From positions 37,116 to 101,115 of the IMG/VR virus record IMGVR_UViG_3300042309_002320: a DNA stretch of 64,000 nucleotides, one strand, 5' to 3'. The notes beneath the pieces were generated by a model. That model did not search any database, was not told the DNA's origin, and saw only the letters and a list, made by a program, of their open reading frames with translations. Positions 1 through 10,000 of the stretch are shown in pieces (position 1 is the first letter of the stretch; each line of letters opens with the position of its first letter). Made by a program: the position numbers and the translations under genes. Origin of the DNA: a virus.

Positions 1-1
1 G

Positions 2-667
2 ATTGATATTCTTATTATTACTCCAGAAATTACAAAAGGCATGAAGTCTGTTGGCTCAAAGTGTTTATTACCATTAAGAAAAAATCTAAGCGTTATTGAG
101 TATCAAATAGCGCAAGCGCAAAAAATAACAAAACAATCGCATATAACCATTAATATAGGGTTCGATTCTGAAAAAATTATATCCAAATTATATCGATATA
201 GAACAATCAGATATTTAGTAAATCATGACTATAACAATACGAATCAAGCTAAAAATCTATTATTATATATAGATCAATATAAACCTAAAAATTTATTAAT
301 TTTGAGTAGTGGATTATTATTAAAAGAAAATACAATAGAAAAGACTCATCTTCAAGCAGAATGTAAAATATTTATGTTACATAAACATAAAAACAATTTT
401 TCTATAGGATCTTCTATGTCTAAAAATTTAGAGTATTTATTTTTTGATATGGATGAACCATGGACAGAGATTGTATATTTGAATGAAGATGCGATTAATA
501 TTCTATCTACTTGCGATAGAAATATATTTAAACAAATGTATCTTTTCGAAGTAATAAATTTTTTACTAAGTAAAAATATAAAGTTCACAAAAGTTTATAT
601 TAATAAAGGCAGTATTATGAAAATTAATAACTATAAAGATCTTGATAAAGCGAAAGTATTTATATGA
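2..667 (+). CDS. nucleotidyltransferase-like protein, 5' end outside window
   Basis: The frame is open from base 2 with no stop, and the residues before the first ATG (position 41) read as a good beta strand (IDILIITPEITKG), so the gene very likely starts left of the window. The stretch GMKSVGSKCLLPL followed by SVIEYQI resembles the N-terminal signature of sugar-phosphate nucleotidyltransferases (glycine-rich loop, conserved Lys, then a 'vieyqi' helix). Later strands (NLLILSSGLLL) fit a Rossmann-like core. Such enzymes transfer an NMP to a sugar or choline phosphate. The next gene overlaps by 4 bases (ATGA), so they are co-translated. The two following genes look weakly glycosyltransferase-like, which suggests a glycan-related group. 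Family assignment is by motif only; the catalytic aspartates are not certain. Confidence 0.5.
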   Translation: MDILIITPEITKGMKSVGSKCLLPLRKNLSVIEYQIAQAQKITKQSHITINIGFDSEKIISKLYRYRTIRYLVNHDYNNTNQAKNLLLYIDQYKPKNLLILSSGLLLKENTIEKTHLQAECKIFMLHKHKNNFSIGSSMSKNLEYLFFDMDEPWTEIVYLNEDAINILSTCDRNIFKQMYLFEVINFLLSKNIKFTKVYINKGSIMKINNYKDLDKAKVFI

Positions 668-1383
668 CAACAAAAATAGTTGTACAGAAATTAAATGATA
701 AATTTATTAATAATATTGAATTATCAACAACTCCATTTTGTAATAAAAAAGTATTGAATATAACAGGATATCTATATAGGATATATTATATAGAAAAATT
801 TACCCATATAATATTTGCAGCTTCATTATTAGATAATGAAATTAATCAATTCATTGATGAGTTTGGTACTACAGTAAATATCTTTATTTATAATGACACA
901 ACAAAATATATTGAACACCATCCTAATCTTAAAGGAGTTATTCAGAAAACAAAGACTGATTCAAAAAATAAAATTATCACTATACCTAAATTAGTTAATA
1001 ATGAAATTTATTATAGCGATAACTCTATACCTAAATATGATAGCATAGTTTGCTTTTTAGACAATATAGAATCTTTACCAGAAGCTTTAAATAATTATCT
1101 TTATCCACAATCTATATTATCTATTAAATTATTTAATAATAGCTCTATAATACATCCTCAAAATTTAGGACTTCTTTTTGAATATGATAAGGCAAGGATT
1201 CTTAAACAAAACAAATATTATTTGGCATTAACAGACGACTACGTTCCAGAAGCATGGGCTTGTGGAGCATTAGCGCTAGATATTGACGATCTGAATTCAT
1301 TAACACCAAGTAAATATAAACATACAAAAAGTTTTCAGTCTTATTCTAATTTTTTAAAGGTATTAATCAGTGATAAAAAATAA
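664..1383 (+). CDS. hypothetical protein, weakly glycosyltransferase-like
   Basis: A 239-aa protein I do not recognise with confidence. The segment YLALTDDYVPEAWACGALALDID (about residues 188-210) resembles the C-terminal part of GT-B glycosyltransferases, where a PEA/EAxACG-type motif binds the donor nucleotide. The N-terminal half alternates strands and helices (THIIFAASLL, VNIFIYND). The gene overlaps the nucleotidyltransferase-like gene by ATGA and the next gene by 14 bases, so these are one transcription unit. No signal peptide or membrane segment is visible. A role in glycan transfer is inferred from one motif and from the neighbours. Confidence 0.4.
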   Translation: MTTKIVVQKLNDKFINNIELSTTPFCNKKVLNITGYLYRIYYIEKFTHIIFAASLLDNEINQFIDEFGTTVNIFIYNDTTKYIEHHPNLKGVIQKTKTDSKNKIITIPKLVNNEIYYSDNSIPKYDSIVCFLDNIESLPEALNNYLYPQSILSIKLFNNSSIIHPQNLGLLFEYDKARILKQNKYYLALTDDYVPEAWACGALALDIDDLNSLTPSKYKHTKSFQSYSNFLKVLISDKK

Positions 1384-1828
1384 TATAGGATTTATGCTTA
1401 TAAATATAGAAAATGATCAACACCATGATTCTATGCTACAAAATATTAGAAAATTGATAGATGCTAATCCATATAAAAATATTGTTATATTTAATAGTAT
1501 TTGTAATAAAATTACTACTTATAATATCCCTATCTTGCATCTGAGTCACGCTAAATTTTTTGAGGGCGACTTATGGCTATTTGATTTAACTAGTGTTATT
1601 ATTAGTAAGAACTTCACCAATCTTAATAAAAAAATACTATATTGTAATGACATGCCGTGGTTAAAAAATAGAACTAATATATATAACGAATGGCTAAAGA
1701 TTTACGATTCTGATCTAGATTTTGTAACTACCAATCAATATTTGTATGATATATACAGTATATGTTGGAAAAAACCATTAGATATTATGGAGAATTTCGA
1801 TTATGAAAAAATACAACACATCGTATGA
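1370..1828 (+). CDS. hypothetical protein, possible glycosyltransferase fragment
   Basis: A 152-aa protein that starts with GTG at 1370, preceded by an AAAGG ribosome site, inside the end of the previous gene. It has Rossmann-like alternation at the N terminus (NIGFMLINIE, NIVIFNS). The C-terminal stretch DLDFVTTNQYLYDIY...DIMENFDYEKI is similar in style to the inter-domain region of GT-B glycosyltransferases ('...viNgvD...f'). It may be an incomplete glycosyltransferase domain acting with its neighbour. The start of the following endonuclease gene overlaps its last 26 bases. Assignment is weak. Confidence 0.35.
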   Translation: MIKNNIGFMLINIENDQHHDSMLQNIRKLIDANPYKNIVIFNSICNKITTYNIPILHLSHAKFFEGDLWLFDLTSVIISKNFTNLNKKILYCNDMPWLKNRTNIYNEWLKIYDSDLDFVTTNQYLYDIYSICWKKPLDIMENFDYEKIQHIV

Positions 1829-2615
1829 CCAACTATCTGATCAAGATAAAAAAGATCTAATATTATCTTTATATTCATCAGAAGGTAAGAGCTTTGCTGA
1901 TATAGCTACTATGTACGATACTTATGCTAATAGAATAAGACGAGACGCTAAAAAATATAATATAAAAATCAGAGATAAAAGCGAAGCTCAAAAAAATGCA
2001 TTAAAAACTGGCAAACACTCTCATCCAACAAAAGGCAAAGAAAGATCAGAGGACACAAAACAAAAAATAGGGATGGGAGTATTAAACGCATGGGAAAATC
2101 TCGAAGACAACGAAATACAAAAAAGAAAGCTTAAAGCTAAACAAAATTGGGAAAATTTAGACGATAACACAAAAGAAAACATACTTAAATCTGCTAATAT
2201 GGCAGTAAGAACCACCAGCAAGGTAGGATCAAAATTAGAAAAATATCTACATAAAAGACTATTAAGTGATGGTTATAAAGTAGAGTTTCATAAAGAGCAA
2301 ACACTGGTAAACACAAGGTTGCAAATTGACCTGTTCGTTCCTAGTATAAATCTAGCTATAGAAGTGGATGGTCCATCTCACTTCACTCCTGTGTGGGGCC
2401 AAGAATCTTTAAAAAGAAATAAAAACTACGATAATAAAAAAGAAGGATTAATCATTGGTAAAGGATGGAACTTATTGAGAATTATACAAACTAAAGATTA
2501 TTCTGATGCTCGTGCGTTTTTGATCTATGATCAAATACTACAGATTATAAAAACAAATCATTCTGATCTCATTTCTGGACAACAGAAATTTATTATAAAG
2601 GATACCAATGGCTAA
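1803..2615 (+). CDS. free-standing endonuclease, HTH + NUMOD3-like + PD-(D/E)XK (DUF559-like)
   Basis: A 270-aa protein in three parts. Residues about 10-60 look like a helix-turn-helix (SFADIATMYDTYANRIRRDAKKY). Residues about 70-135 hold two or three NUMOD3-like DNA-binding repeats (SEDTKQKI..., WENLEDNEIQKRK, WENLDDNTKENI). Residues about 145-250 form a Vsr/DUF559-like nuclease core with Asp176 (QIDLFVP), Glu187 and Asp189 (AIEVDG), then a conserved basic helix and a WNLLRI strand. This layout is typical of free-standing phage homing endonucleases or their relatives, which cut DNA at a specific site and spread by recombination. It begins inside the previous gene and ends 8 bases into the next, unusually integrated for a selfish element. 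A domesticated role in recombination with the annealing protein downstream is an alternative. Confidence 0.75.
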   Translation: MKKYNTSYDQLSDQDKKDLILSLYSSEGKSFADIATMYDTYANRIRRDAKKYNIKIRDKSEAQKNALKTGKHSHPTKGKERSEDTKQKIGMGVLNAWENLEDNEIQKRKLKAKQNWENLDDNTKENILKSANMAVRTTSKVGSKLEKYLHKRLLSDGYKVEFHKEQTLVNTRLQIDLFVPSINLAIEVDGPSHFTPVWGQESLKRNKNYDNKKEGLIIGKGWNLLRIIQTKDYSDARAFLIYDQILQIIKTNHSDLISGQQKFIIKDTNG

Positions 2616-3327
2616 AAAAGATAAAAATGAAGTTGCTGAAGATAATATTGTTGAAAAGAAAATTCCAACAATTGCTGATTTAGACTGGACAGATTATGTT
2701 CTAGGGCTTTTATCTGACGATGAAAAGATTAGTGGCAATCCAACAACGGATGGTTTAAGGCGTATTTTTGAAACTGTTTTAAACTGTAGATTAATATCAT
2801 CAACAAGTTTGGTTGTTCAATCTCCTAGTCCGGAAAATGAAAAAAGAGCAACGGTTATACACTCACTATCATACTGTTTAAATCCAACCCTTCAGGACTC
2901 AAACGGTTTAAATATTGTGTCTGTGGATGGCTCTGCGGACGTATACTGGGGTAACTGTGACAAGGTTTATAGGAATCACCCGGTTGCTGTTGCAGAAACA
3001 AGGGCCGAGGGCAGAGCATTGCGCAGAGCATTAAGATTGCGCAAAGTAGTAGCGGCAGAAGAACTGTCCAAAGAAATCGAAGATCATCCTGATCAAAATA
3101 GTGTTAATAAAATTAGTAATCAACAAATTAATTTTATAGATGTTTTAGCTCAAAGACTAAATATTAATGTGACTAAACTATTAGAAGAAAATAGTATAAA
3201 AACAGATAATATTTATAACTTGACTCATGAATCAGCCGTTGATATAATAAGATTATTGTCCAAGTACCAACAAAATATGGACAGTATTGCTGAAACTATA
3301 TTAGGCTACTCAAACGAATGGAAGTAA
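2608..3327 (+). CDS. putative Rad52/Erf-type single-strand annealing protein
   Basis: A 239-aa protein with a good ribosome site (AAAGGATACCA before ATG). Residues 129-145 read AETRAEGRALRRALRLR, close to the 'AETRAxGRAL' helix found in Erf/Rad52-superfamily annealing proteins. The preceding beta strands (TVIHSLSYCLN, NIVSVDGSADVYWGN) fit the core sheet. A separate C-terminal module (SNQQINFIDVLAQRLNI ... HESAVDIIRLLSKYQ) resembles the small helical domain often attached to phage RecT/Erf/Rad52-like proteins. Expected role: annealing complementary single strands during phage DNA recombination. It is placed between an endonuclease and a zinc-ribbon protein. Assignment is by motif, without alignment. 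Confidence 0.5.
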   Translation: MAKKDKNEVAEDNIVEKKIPTIADLDWTDYVLGLLSDDEKISGNPTTDGLRRIFETVLNCRLISSTSLVVQSPSPENEKRATVIHSLSYCLNPTLQDSNGLNIVSVDGSADVYWGNCDKVYRNHPVAVAETRAEGRALRRALRLRKVVAAEELSKEIEDHPDQNSVNKISNQQINFIDVLAQRLNINVTKLLEENSIKTDNIYNLTHESAVDIIRLLSKYQQNMDSIAETILGYSNEWK

Positions 3328-3330
3328 TTT

Positions 3331-3654
3331 ATGAAAGTTTTATATAAAGCTAATGATAAGCTACAATTTGAACTTGAGGCTAGTGGACAAAAAGAGATTT
3401 TTAAAGAACTGGCACTGATACAGGAAATTTTTAGTGAGTCCAAATGCGGCATGTGTGGTAGTACAAATCTTAAATTTGTGGTAAGAAATGTTGATGGAAA
3501 TGATTACTACGAACTAAGATGTGCTGATTGTGGCGCTGTTCTAGCTTTTGGTCAACACAAAAAGGGTGGCACATTATTTCCAAAGCGTAAAGATGATAAT
3601 GGAAATTATTTACCACATAATGGTTGGCATAAATGGACAAAAGATAAAGAATAG
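3331..3654 (+). CDS. zinc-ribbon protein
   Basis: A 107-aa protein with two CxxC pairs, Cys39/Cys42 and Cys64/Cys67, spaced as a classic zinc ribbon, followed by a basic tail (KRKDDNGNYL...HNGWHKW). The N-terminal 35 residues form a strand and helix. It lies 3 bases behind the annealing-protein candidate with its own GGAAG ribosome site. In many phages small zinc-ribbon proteins of this kind sit next to recombination genes, so a nucleic-acid-binding helper role is plausible but inferred. Its TAG stop ends one base before the stop of the convergent tail operon. Confidence 0.65.
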   Translation: MKVLYKANDKLQFELEASGQKEIFKELALIQEIFSESKCGMCGSTNLKFVVRNVDGNDYYELRCADCGAVLAFGQHKKGGTLFPKRKDDNGNYLPHNGWHKWTKDKE

Positions 3655-4017
3655 TTACCATTTATTCACTGGGCATTTTTCGCTATCCCAGCTTAATTTG
3701 CTAATATAATTTCGTGTTCTATTTATTGGACAGCCACACTGTAAACAGGATTGATTTTTAAAGAATTCGCAGCTCTCGCATATTTTAAATCTTCTCTCTA
3801 TTTCTTCATCTTTGGCTAACACAAAATTATTTTTAGCATGAGCGACCAAGCTTTTAGAGAAGTTTTTAATTTTTGTGCCAAATCCTGGCTCTTCTGATCT
3901 AATATCCATATAAGAACATGGAAAAATCGGTGGATTATTATCTTCAACAGTGATCTCTAGTCCACATTTTGAGCATTTGTAAGTGTTATCTCTTATGCTT
4001 ATAAACTCACAAAACAT
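3655..4017 (-). CDS. cysteine-rich zinc-binding protein (DUF6171-like)
   Basis: A 120-aa protein, the last gene of the tail operon. It has an N-terminal CxxC (Cys15/Cys18) with further cysteines at 3 and 34. The C-terminal cluster is Cys80, Cys83, Cys91, Cys94, Cys96 and Cys115, ending CPVNKW. The pattern 'CxxCxxFxxxxCxxCGC....CPxxKW' recurs in small proteins encoded at the ends of tailed-phage structural operons and in DUF6171-type proteins. Metal binding is well supported by the residues; the function in the phage is unknown. Two bases separate it from the preceding 2,726-aa gene. Confidence 0.6.
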   Translation of the reverse strand: MFCEFISIRDNTYKCSKCGLEITVEDNNPPIFPCSYMDIRSEEPGFGTKIKNFSKSLVAHAKNNFVLAKDEEIERRFKICESCEFFKNQSCLQCGCPINRTRNYISKLSWDSEKCPVNKW

Positions 4018-4019
4018 AA

Positions 4020-7000
4020 TTATTTTTCTCTCGGTGGTGGTGTATTCGTAAAAAATTCATATGGTATCATTTCCCATAGAAACTGACTTTTTAATATGGT
4101 GCCTTTATTTTCTATTCGATCTATTGATCCATAAAATGTTCTATACATCATCTCATTCATTAGTTGAAAAAACAATGGGGTTGTTGATGGTACTAATTTA
4201 GTATCTTCTATTTCCATACATTTCCAATAATAAATATTATTATTTAATATAGGCTGAAAAGACGAACCACTAACAGATCCCGCTTCTACTATCTCGTATG
4301 GATCCAAAATATCGCTAATTTGATTTCTTTTACCCGGTCTAAATAAACCAGTTGGACCATATCTATACACAGTACTGTAGATATCTAGTCCGCGTAATTG
4401 TCTAGGTATTTTTCTAAATTTTATTTTTAGATTATTTACATTATCTAAATTGCATACATTATATATTTTCATTGATTGACCAGCTCTAATACCTCCCAAT
4501 GTTAATAGTCCAAAACCATCAACAGATTTTTGAGGAACAGAAGCCCCTATTGTTTCTCCTGGTGGAGGCAAACTAGAAACAAAATTACCATCATCTGGTG
4601 GCGGTGGAGAAGGATCATCCGGATCACCACCTCCTACTCCACCAGGTAAATTGCCTATATCCAACACATCAGCATCCTGAGTACTATTGGTTTTGTCTGC
4701 CTTGTTATCTTTTATTTCTAATGGGCTTAGTAATACATCATATGTTTCTATTGCTGTTACCATAATTTCTTTATAACTATTTATGGTATCCATTCCAGCA
4801 GCATTGCCATTGATATGATAATTTCTTTTTATCGTAACTTCTTCCCATTTTATAGGTAATCCTGCTGCTGTTGCTTTTTTTTCTAAATTAGTTTTATTTT
4901 TATTAACTATATTTTCTCCAATAGTATATTTATATGTTTCATATGGCCCACTTCTAAATCCACTAGTACTACCTTTGCTGTAATTTATACCATCAGGATC
5001 ATCTTCTTCGTTTTCCAATATGGATCCTCGTTTATGATTACAAATATTATTTATTGCTAATTGAGGCATTCCATATATTCCTTGTATATAATTTGCTGGT
5101 CTACAAACATATGTTATGCTTTTCAAAACTTTCGGTCTTAGCTCTTCCGCTATACTACAGCCTTGATGAGGATCCAAATTTATCCAGTAATTATCATTAT
5201 CGTATTCGTACTCTATCTGAAAAGCTAAAAGAGATAATCTATCAAAAGGTCTGAATGTTTTAATTTTAGCTAAAATTTGAGGCTTAATACCATGTCTAGT
5301 TCGTTCAAAATCTCTAGTAATAGATACAATATCTTCTTTCAATATAGTATTTTCTTTAAATGTTGTAATATCATCAACCACAACGGATTCTAATACTGTA
5401 ATAGATTCAATATTTTCACGAGCAATCTTTCCGGAGATAATAGATGTTTTATTTTTTATTGTTATTCTTGCTTTTTGATAATCGCTAGTTTCGTTTAATA
5501 GTTTTAGAATATCATTTCTTTCTTGATAAAAAACTCTAAGAGCTAATTCAGAGATTTTTTTATTAGAGTTATATTCTGTTAAAGATTCATAGTGTCTATA
5601 AATATAGGATAAATTATAACTTTCAATGACTTTATTTGTGGCAACAATAGTATTTACGCCTATGTTTGATTCTACCTCTAAATTTACATTAGTATTTTCT
5701 AATAAATTAAGCCTTGTTATTAAATTTTGAAAAACTTCATTACTTATAGGATCTCCATTAATATCTGTCGCTTCAATTGGCGGCTTCTCTTCATAATCAT
5801 TTTCTATTGATATATAACCACTAGGGTACGGAACCATCGAAGAATCTCTAAAATTATTATTTCTTATATATGTTAAATGAATATTATTAAAATCAACATT
5901 ATTAAACGAAAAATATTTAGAATTACTTAATAAATTATCTAAAGTTGTTGAGTTTGCTGGATTATTTACTATATATTTACTATTATTATCAACAACAGTA
6001 ATAACATCATTCAGTTTATGGGGATAGGCTACAGAAGCACCTACATATTTTAAAGAATTAATTTGTTCACTTTGTTCTTTAGTAAAAAACATTTTATTAT
6101 ACAATAATCTATCTGATTTATGATTATTAAACATGTTACCAATTTTTTCAATATTATTGTACATAGGTATTTGAGATAGGATATTTTTATTTATTGTGTA
6201 AGACCCATCTCCATATGAACCATAACTATTTGTTGTATTATATACTTCCGGGTGCGGCCTATTTAATGATTCTTTTTCAAAAGCATACATGTTCACAGGA
6301 TTATTCTTTAAGTCTGTAGAGGACGATAATCCAAATACTACAATTACATTATTATCAGGACTAATAAAGTCTGCTTTATCCATATCTAATCTATCTACTT
6401 TTAATATAGTATACGGTTTTTTATCTTTATAAATTAGTGCTTTACCTAATATTTTGGTAGTATATTTTGGAGTAGTATCCGCTGGTGCAACAGGTTGATC
6501 GGGCTGTGTCGATGTGGGTGTTACGGACGGGGTTTCTCCTGTTGGTCCATCAATAAGATTAACATCTATAATTGCATCTGGAGCAATATTTTGACCACTA
6601 ACTTGAACAATATCCTTAAAAGTAAATATCTCAAATGGTACAGTTCCGTCTATCATTATTAATTTTTTTTGATTAATATCTGAATACAGATTTTTAAAAA
6701 TGCTATATTCGGTATCAGGTAAATCATTATATAAAACATGATTACGTGTTATATAATCTGATTTCTCACATAATATCGAAGGTTTTTGTGCTAAAGATAC
6801 CCATTTACCAGTAGTCGGAACAAAATAGAGACCATCAACACAAACATTAGAGCTATCTGTAGATGAGAATCTTACATCCACAATATCATCCGTATGATAC
6901 GATATATTATTATAAGTCAATGGGCCGCTAACAGCATTAAACTCTGTGCAGCCTATGGTTAATTCTTTGATAGACTTTTCCTCTAGTAAATCTTTGATAT

Positions 7001-10000
7001 TTTCAACTACTTTAACAGAAAATCTGGATAATTCTGGCAGCGTATCCTTATTTAATCTGATATAGTTATATTTTTTATATGGCAATATAGGACTATTAGC
7101 GTATTTAAAAATAGAGGCTTCTGCTTTATACCAAAAAATATTATCTTTTGAAAAATTAATTAGTATTTTTTCTGGACTACCAAAAGGATATCGTTTGTAA
7201 TCTTGATGATAAATATCATTAGCTATGGCTTGTCTAAAATCTTGAGCTCTTTGAGCATTAAAATAATTAACAATTTGTCCTACGGCTATAGACATAGCAA
7301 TGTCGCCTCCTCCAAGACCCGCCATAATTCCTCCTAAACCACCAGCCCCACCAAGACCAACAGCTCCCGTATATGCGTATGTTGCAGCTAAAATAGCCAG
7401 CCATGGAAATTCTACGCCAGGAATACCCTTAATATTTCCAATGAGTTCCGGATCTGATGCTTCACAAATTGTATTATCTTGAAAAAATATATTAGGAGCA
7501 TTAATATTTACAAATGGCATCATATGCTTATAGTTTTTTAAGTTTGCCATAAAACCATACCCACCATACTGGGGTGGCTTACCGTACTCTATAAGAGATA
7601 ATGCTTCATTATTTCCATATGAATTTAATGATGACAAGATTGGAGCCGTTGGTTTTTTAGTATCTCCAAAATGTAACAACAGCTCCCAACTACATAATGA
7701 ACTATATAAACTACTAGAATTAATTTTATTAGTAAAATCATAAATATTTGTATATAATTGAGAATTAATAGTATTATCATTAGGCAACATATCATCATGT
7801 TCATCATATAATGTTATAGCGCAAGTAAAAAATGTGACATCGTTTTTATTAGGCCCTTTTGTTCCCTTAATCCCAGCACCACCTCTTGGTGGACAACGCA
7901 CAGTAGAATCAAACATTGGTTTACCAGCATATTTACTAAATGTATTATTGGTAATGTTAAGCTTATTAGCCGTAACCGCATTATGATAAATATTTACTTC
8001 TTGATCACTATATCCAAATGGACAAATAGATGGTTTTATAATATCATCAGTGTTAATAATATTTTGATAATTAGCAGCAACATATCCTGAACTATTATTA
8101 TAGTTATGATCGTTTACAACATTATATTTATTGGCATGGTCAGAGAATTTTAAACTAAGATTAAAACTATGATTCTGAATATATTCTTGATTTAAAAGAT
8201 ATAAGTGAGGATTCGATGTTGGTTCTTTATATGGAACAGAGATTCCAGCAACAGATGTTTTTGTAAATCTTGTATTCATATTAGATAAGCTATATAAATA
8301 TTGAGTTAAATCAGAATTATTAATATTTATTGGATTAAGAGGCCAGTCTTGTGGAGCTGCCAAGCTATCAAAATCTGATTGTATTGTTTGATCTATAAAT
8401 ATTGATCCTCCAGCAATTGGTGATTTATATCTTTCACCGCCACCAATTCTATATAGTTCATCTAGACATGGTTTAGAATCAAATACTATACTTAAATCTT
8501 TTGTGTTAACATAGTTTAGAAAATTTAGTTTAACTTCTATATCTTTAATAGAAAAATTCAATACTCTAGGATTTCTAAAGCCTTTCCATGTTCCGGTTGG
8601 ATTTGGTAAGTTTTCATAATAGTTTGCTGGTTGCTCTCCATTATCTTTAATACAATTTGGATTGGATCTTCTGGCCTTACTCATATATTTGACTATATCT
8701 TCTGGTATAGGCCCTGGAGGATATCTTGGTCCAGAAACTGGGAAAAGATATTTAAACCTATTATTTTCTGAATCACTAATGAAACCAAATTCATCCATGA
8801 AGGGTGAAAAATTATCGTAAGATCTAGCTTCGTATCTTTTTGGATCTCCTCCTCTTAATATTCTATATCCATGATCATAGGCTTTTCCATTTGCGCTAGG
8901 TATATCTTGATCGCCGTATTCTCTATGGATTTGATTAAGCCAAACCCAGTGAGGAGGACTATCGGATCTACACGGTGTTGTTCCGCCACATTGTATGCTT
9001 TCTTGAATCCACTGAGCGCCTTCTGCTATTCCTATCTCTATTGATGATTTAAATTGTATTGGAATAATAAAAAGATTATTTCCGCTATATATATAGCTAT
9101 CATTCTGAATATTGTTTATACTAGGGCCGCTAAAACTATAAGACTCTCTAGCTCCAACATTGAATTTTAAAACACTAGATAGATTCTCTATGCCGCTATG
9201 TAATGGACTATCATAAGATATCCATCCGCTTTGAGGATGAAAAACACCCTTTTTAAAATCGATATATTTATCAGAATTATCCGGTATAATATCCTCAAAA
9301 CAATATTTAAAGCCCTCTGCAAAATAAGGAGGATCCAATGATGGTTTGTCAGATTTATAATTTAATGGCTTTCCTGTGATAGCCGGAAACACAGTTCCAG
9401 GATCCGGATGATTAGGAATACTTATTCCTATATTATTAATTATTTCATTATCCCAGCCACCATATGATTTTATTTTTGGTGAAAAATCGGTACTAAAAGT
9501 CTCATTATTTTCCTTATCAAGTGCTCCACCCCAAGATCTATAATGATAAGTATTATTTTCCCATCCATCTAGAGTAGAACCCTTTCCTCTTATCCAGTTT
9601 CCTCTTGATCCGTATAGATCTGTTGAATATAAACTAAAACAATTAGCGCATTTTGGATCAGAATGGTGTCTTATATGTTCAAGTTTTATTTTATCTAACC
9701 TATATTGAATATTAGCATCAGAAAAATATCTTAATATAATATTAGAAGATTGATCATACTTATAGGATGAGTCCGCTTTGCCATCTTTTATAGGTCCTCC
9801 ATAGTAATCTTCTAAATAGTATAGCGTATTGTTAATTAATTTTTCTGGCCGACTCTTTAGAACTTTAATATCTGATGTCATGGCTATAGGTAAAGCTAAT
9901 CCTCTACCATGTATTGCTATACTATTTATAATTGGAGTATGAACTCTTAAATTTTTAGAATTTAATATAATATCATGTTTTTCTCTATCTATAATATATT

